A DNA stretch of 64,000 bases from positions 8,008,001 through 8,072,000 of the forward strand of contig NC_053043.1 in NCBI RefSeq assembly GCF_003473485.1, in the 5' to 3' direction. Under the pieces are notes generated by a model. It searched no databases and had not been told where the DNA came from. It worked only from the letters and a program-made list of their open reading frames with translations. A program made the position numbers and the translations under genes. Source of the stretch: Medicago truncatula. Lineage: Eukaryota; Streptophyta; Magnoliopsida; Fabales; Fabaceae. Each line of letters begins with the position of its first letter. Position 1 is the first letter of the stretch. Positions 58,813-64,000 of this stretch are shown here, in pieces.

Positions 58813-59638
58813 GTGTTGACATCATATCGGAGAATATAATAATTGACCTTCAAATTTGTTCAATAAAAGAAATAATTGACCTTAAATTACCTTAACAAAA
58901 CTAGCAATGAAAATAAGATTCGATTATCAACGGTAGCATGTTTTCTGATTATTTGTACACGATCTACAAAAAAAGTTATCCATCTAATTCTAAAAATCCA
59001 ATGTCAGTTTGTACCAAAAAAAAAAGCAATGTCATATATTTTATTTTTTTGATAAAAAATGTCAGAGCATGTATATATTAATTAAATTAAAACAGTTTTT
59101 TTTCTTTAGGAACAAAAAATTTGAAAATAAATCCTTTAGAAAAAAAAAAAGTGGGTCACTTGCCCCCACACCTCGTCCCTGGCACCAGGACCTGAATTTT
59201 CTTCTAGTTTTCCCACTTGTCCAATCGTTTCTTGGCTGTATTTACCTGCAATATTCATCATATTGTAGGCATTATATTGATTCAATATTATTAGCATTGG
59301 GTAAAAAGAATCATATCATTCATAATATTGTGGTCTTGTCAAGGTTGTTTTTAGCAACTTGAATCTAGGTTTTGTTAATAATGATCATGCAATTACTAAT
59401 AAGATTTTCAAATACAAATGATAGTTCTTAATTTGTTACGGGGAGGAGAAATTTGTTGGTACCACGAATTGAACACTCCTTAATACTGGTGCATAGAATT
59501 GAGACAATAATCCGATCATATTTATTGATATCAAACTTAAAATTTTGAAGAAGAGCACACTTTGAGAATCTAAGCTAACATCATCATACTAATTCAAGTG
59601 GATTATAATCTAATCATACTTAAATATATTTTGATGTA
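55630..59638. other. Gene-free AT-rich stretch, 4 kb
   Basis: The first 200 bases are the probable 3' UTR of the small-protein gene. Around 56735-56875 'ttggtagacgaagtgacaaa' to 'gcctaacaatatcgacactttgagtcgagtta' is a badly worn minus-strand copy of the window's SINE family. A CT-rich microsatellite is at about 57886-57916, and a run of 26 T's is at 58787-58812. Open frames near 57973 and 59009 have no recognisable features. Confidence 0.5.
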
Positions 59639-59995
59639 CTCACTTAATGAAATATAAGTAAAAGTGGTAGTTAAAAAATCAATGCATGTGGTCAAAATTT
59701 CGTCTACACACATCAACTTTTTAAGTATTCACGCGTCTCAATTTATAAGTCGTTTTGCAATATATAATGTTATTTTTCTTATTATGTCCTTAATTGTTTC
59801 TCACTCTATATTTTTTCAATTTTTTTATTTATCTTTCCCATATCATTTATTAATGACAATTTTATAAAAAAACTCATAATATCTTTTTTTCATATAAAAT
59901 TAATTACATTTTTAATACTTGAGAAATGACCAAAACGACTTATAATTTGGGACGGATGGAGTATCATTTTTGCTTATATTTCATTATAGAGGGAA
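59639..59995. mobile_element. Nested pair of Stowaway-like MITEs
   Basis: The outer element has 'ctcacttaatgaaatataagt' on the left and reverse complement 'ttccctctataatgaaatat' on the right, with TA outside both ends (59637-59638 and 59996-59997). A second element sits inside at about 59728-59961, with ends 'cgtctcaatttataagtcgttttg' and 'caaaacgacttataatttgg' plus 'gacggatggag', again next to TA. The inner one inserted into the outer. Confidence 0.7.
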
Positions 59996-59997
59996 TA

Positions 59998-60300
59998 CTA
60001 ATAAGAAATGATAAACCTAATAATTATATTCTATCGACCTTTGGTTATTTTAAGGGAAAATAGTCTTTTTAGTCCCTAAATGTGAAATGAGTAGCCACAA
60101 TAGTTTATCATTGTAACAAAATGATAAAATAGTATTTGATTGAACACTCTATTAGTCAAAATAGTCTCTGACGTTAAAATATTTCATTAATCCTTTGGTA
60201 GAATTTATTAGTCACTCGAGTTCGATCACGTAAATATATTTTTTTTATAAGAAAAAAAAGTTAGACATTGAACTATCCATTCAATACAAAGATGTTCTTG
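59998..60300. other. Repeat-like sequence beyond the MATE gene end
   Basis: 'tagtctttttagtccctaaatg' and 'ctattagtcaaaatagtctc' suggest a worn 'GGGACTAAA'-type MITE. It should also include the MATE 3' UTR. Confidence 0.35.
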
Positions 60301-63123
60301 TCAAGCAAAACTGACCTCTTTAATCCAATCAGTGCGAAATGTGATCCATAATAAAATGAGGGTCTGCAACACTGTTCCTCCAATCATGCCGGACCATATT
60401 CCCTACAACAAATATAAACCCAAATTTTTCATCAATTAAAATCTGGTTGATCAGATTGAAGTTTTCTTGTGCTAGTTTGAAGTCTATATATCTTCCTACT
60501 ATCCCAAGTGGAAGGAGCCTTTTTCCTCACCCTCCACATTTCTTAAAATTTACATACGTAAAATCTATTTTTTATACATCAGAAGTGATAACTGCAATGA
60601 ACGATTAGTTGTAACATGAATCACTACTAGTATCATACCTTAACACCAAGGTTGAATTTGAAGCCTAAAACACAACCCACTGGGACTCCAACCCCATAAT
60701 AACATCCTACGTTTATATAAGCCACAATGGCTTGCCATCCGCACCCAACTGCCACTCCTACAAAGTCAATCCCCACATATCAATGAGATTCAACGTAGTT
60801 TTCTCCTCCAAGTGGTCAATAAGCATAAACAAAGATATTGATATTTGCTATACAATTCAACTTTTTTTTGTTAATAATTCAATAATTACTTAATACTTCA
60901 TAACAAAATTTTACAAGTGATTGCTTTACTTATACAAATATTGAATTCAAGAGTAGGTGATGTATTTCTTTAGGTTATTTTTCAAGTAGAATTACGGGAT
61001 ATAAAAATAAAAAAATTGAAGTTTATGAATTCAAACTCGGAAAAAAGAAAAATAAAATAATTTAACAACTAACCACTAACATTTATCATTAAAAAAGAAG
61101 TCTAAGTGAAAAATTCAGATTCAAACTTCATCCCTACATAATGCAACACTTCTACTAAGTAAATTATGATCAAGAGACAATATTTCTTTAGGGTTTGAAC
61201 GTGTGGTCTTGAATGCATTTTTTTACGTCTTGGCGATTGCAATTGTGACTACTTCATCAGTATTTTTCCACAACTTTTCATAATATTTGGTTTTCATTAG
61301 CATACGACGAAAATGTTATAGTGAATATTGTCATATCTTTTTATTTTTAAAATAATAATATAACATTTAACTATTTTCTCTTTTCATTGAGAAAATTCTT
61401 ACTCTTATATTTGTATACCTGAAAGCACTGGTTGGATCCCATTAAGAATTAGAGTGACAGCCAAGTATGGACACAAATCTGATACTGCATTTGCAACAGT
61501 TTCACCTTCGGTGAATACGTAACTTATAACATGACGAAGTGCAAGGACCACAATTGCTTCTATCACCGCAATAATGAATGAAACCATATTCACAATAACC
61601 ACTGAAAATGCTGCTGCTTTTGGATTCCCAGATCCCAATTCGTTGCTCACTCTCACACTGTAAATTAATCAATTCTCGCAAAAACTTGTTACAAACAAGT
61701 ATATATATTTACTCCTATTTACTGCAATTAAATTAGTTTAGTATGACCATTAATTGAAGACATATTATGCCCTATATTGACACGTTAATAAAATCATAAG
61801 TTTTGTTATATAATAATACAACATGAGCCAAATTCTTCCATTTTACAACAAAACATCAGAATAAAAGTTTAAAAAGCCACAATATTTCCTCATAATGAAC
61901 AAAAATAGAGTATCACATGTACCGTATGCGTACCAAACACAGTTACTTCACCTTTTTTTACAAGTACTCATGCTTAAGAGATTATAGCATAATTTTACTA
62001 ACCTTGCAGCTGCATTAAATCCTACTCCAATTTGCAACAGCAGCCCCGCTATTGTCATGCTACATGAGACATGAGAAAATCTATTTTAGTGTGTTCGTCT
62101 GATTGGTTCTATCATGACAAAATATATTTTTTTTAAAAAATCAACTTTATCTAAATATAAGTTTAGGTAAAATGATTTATATTTCCGCGTGTTCAACTAT
62201 GTAGAACATTAAATGTAGATATAAAAATTATGCTTGAAATCAAAACTAGCACAACAACAAGTGTATTTACTTGTTGAGAGTGAGAGGAAAAAATGCAGAG
62301 AGGAAAAATAGTTTCTCATGGTCTGTGTTAGTATTCTCCTATTTATAAGAGAGAGTGTAATTGTACTCTTCTTACATTTAAAGAGAGGTTTTATAATTTC
62401 TTCCATTCAGTGAAAGTTTTCTAGTCATACCCCGTTGTTTTTCCTCTTATTTGTTGCTATTGTATCCAATAAATTATGCATTATTACTTACCAAACAGCG
62501 ACAGAATCAAGAGCAAGCTCAGGATTATCAAGCAAACCAGTAATAAGCACAAGCACCTGAAAGTACCAAATCTCCAAGCAAAGCATAACCGCAGAAGCAC
62601 TTGATAATTTCACAAAATCCCAAAGTTTGTAAAAAGCCTCAACACTAAACCCATTCCAAGTACGTTCACACTTTCTTGATTTAACTATGTACACAAACTG
62701 GGCCACCACAATAACCCACCAACAAAAACTCAAAACCAATGATGACCCAATTAGGCCCAAGCCCAACTTGAAAACCGCAACCCAACTAAGCAACACATGT
62801 AACACAAGTGTTGCTACCGAGATGTAAGTGCTAGGCCGAACTATGCTTTGCGCTTGGAGAAATTTTTGTATGGGGAAGTTCACCGCGTAAGCGAAGATCT
62901 GTGGGATCAAACCGTACACGTATGTGGCTGCAGAAGATGCCAATGGCTCTGATTCACCTATTAAGAGTAAGATTGGTTTGCAGAAAATGTAGACTATGGT
63001 TAAGGGAATTGCTGTTATGGTCAATACTATTGTTGCTCTTTGCATGTATATTCCTAGCATTTCATATTTGTTTGCACCATATGCTTGTCCACATAATGTC
63101 TCCACTGCACTTCCCATGCCCAA
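60301..63123 (-). CDS. MATE efflux transporter (DETOXIFICATION 40-like), 5' end outside window
   Basis: Five exons on the minus strand: 63123-62492, 62059-62003, 61657-61419, 60757-60639 and 60402-60301, 382 residues with one continuous frame. MATE proteins export organic cations, flavonoids or other metabolites in exchange for protons or sodium. Family blocks include [28 protein letters not shown]-like [31 protein letters not shown]-like [11 protein letters not shown] and [19 protein letters not shown]. About nine to ten hydrophobic helices are visible. Plant MATE proteins have about 500 residues and twelve helices, so about 110-120 N-terminal residues are missing. The intron before 63123 has a normal TTGCAG acceptor and no upstream exon was found before 64000, so the first exon should lie beyond the window edge. 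The stop is TGA at 60303-60301. Confidence 0.9.
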
Positions 63124-64000
63124 CTGCAATCAATTAAGGTGAATATTATTTAAAGATGTTTCGATGAAGTTGTGATATAAACTGATTGATTATGAAATGA
63201 TGAAATGTATGAATCCATACCTTACGACGTTAAAGAATTAAATATAGTAATAATGTATTGGCAATTGTGTAGTCAACTCTTTAGGAATTATAAAAAGGTT
63301 TTTTTAATACAAAATTTCTTTATTTTGTTCCTAAAGAAATGTCAAGTGCTTGTTAGTACATGACCTTAGTCTTAACTACTTCATCTTTTAATATGCGTCA
63401 ATTACTGGTTAACTATGTGTCTCCTCTCATTTAATTCCTCCAAGTCACTTTAGGTATCTTAATAAATATTCTCTGTCGCATAAAATATAGGGAAAAATAC
63501 AATAACCTCCCTTGAGGTATGCTCTTATGTCACAAATACCCCCTCTATTTTACAAAAATACATAAGCCTCCCTTATTTGCTTCCAGATCGGAATTATTTT
63601 GAACCAATTTCCTTCCAATTTATTCGAAAAGCCTTTAACCACCATAAAATGAAAGTGAACATTCTTTTCTTCTACCAATATCTTGTTGGTACGTTGCTTC
63701 ACAACCAGCAAGTGTTCTTCCTCAATTACTGGGCCAAAGAAAAAATCACCACAAACAAACCGTAAAATCAAATGAAAAAGGGAGAACAACAAACCATGGC
63801 AATCACAACGACCCCCAAGTGCACTGTTAACGTTATTAATTCACTCGCCATTGTTTATGAAAATGAAATTTGTCCGTCACATTGGGGAAAACCGATCATT
63901 ATAAATTGAAAATAAAAACTGCAGTAACTGGTTTTTTTTGGAGCAATTCACTTCTCCGTCGTTCTAATGTTATTCCCAATTAGTTTCACCACCAACTTAA
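63124..64000 (-). other. Intron 1 of the MATE gene (part)
   Basis: No MATE-like exon was found. At about 63485-63575 'aacctcccttgaggtatg' and 'cataagcctcccttatttg' suggest a small transposon end. The minus-strand open frame near 63550-63792 is not recognisable as a protein. The first exon of the transporter must lie beyond 64000 if the gene is intact. Confidence 0.5.

Noticed and set aside
63550-63792. 80-codon minus-strand frame as a first exon of the MATE gene
   Set aside because: It lacks the expected helices and conserved N-terminal residues of MATE proteins and lies next to transposon-like sequence; the true first exon is probably outside the window.
1-64000. A new multi-gene system such as a biosynthetic cluster or defence locus
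   Set aside because: The genes belong to unrelated housekeeping and signalling families on both strands with long spacers. No co-functional cluster or CRISPR-like array is present.

Overview
This window looks like nuclear DNA of a eudicot plant, most likely a papilionoid legume of the Medicago type. The evidence is AT-rich sequence with GT-AG introns, plant-specific gene families, a plant nuclear tRNA-Trp, and many short plant transposons (tRNA-derived SINEs, Stowaway-like and Mutator-like foldback elements, Helitron termini). The species is inferred, not shown.

Layout, left to right. 1-2.4 kb: repeats. 2.45-4.56 kb (+): PBL26-like receptor-like cytoplasmic kinase. 5.5-5.85 kb (-): uncharacterised 109-residue protein. 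7.5-8.45 kb (-): 3' piece of a LINE. 9.1-11.65 kb (+): mitochondrial cardiolipin synthase. 13.5-15.45 kb (+): PIG-P, a GPI-anchor enzyme subunit, with ACG where its start codon is expected. 18.9-20.1 kb (-): PPR336-like protein, with tRNA-Trp (-) just upstream. 20.9-24.24 kb (+): TOM1/TOM3-family membrane protein. 25.8-28.3 kb (-): Derlin. 28.7-33 kb: repeat-rich (Helitron 5' ends, foldback with tandem duplication, fossil Copia gag). 33.2-33.9 kb (-): class V small heat-shock protein HSP15.4. 35.2-37.1 kb (-): MYND zinc-finger protein. 37.6-45 kb: transposon-rich, with a 490-bp Mutator-like foldback, a 2.9-kb Mutator-like element with a second one nested inside it, and a Helitron-like element carrying pieces of eIF3h, CTR1 and squalene epoxidase. 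45.6-49.9 kb (+): RBP45/47-type RNA-binding protein. 50-60 kb: mostly empty AT-rich DNA with MITEs and one small basic-protein gene at 55.3 kb. 60.3-63.1 kb (-): the 3' five exons of a MATE transporter whose 5' end lies beyond the window.

The genes are ordinary, independently transcribed plant genes and do not form a pathway cluster. I see no cluster that amounts to a new multi-gene system. The most unusual content is the gene-capturing transposons: two different mechanisms (Helitron and Pack-MULE) have carried pieces of host genes, introns included, into the same 6-kb stretch. Next are the missing AUG of PIG-P and a SINE inserted next to the HSP15.4 stop codon.
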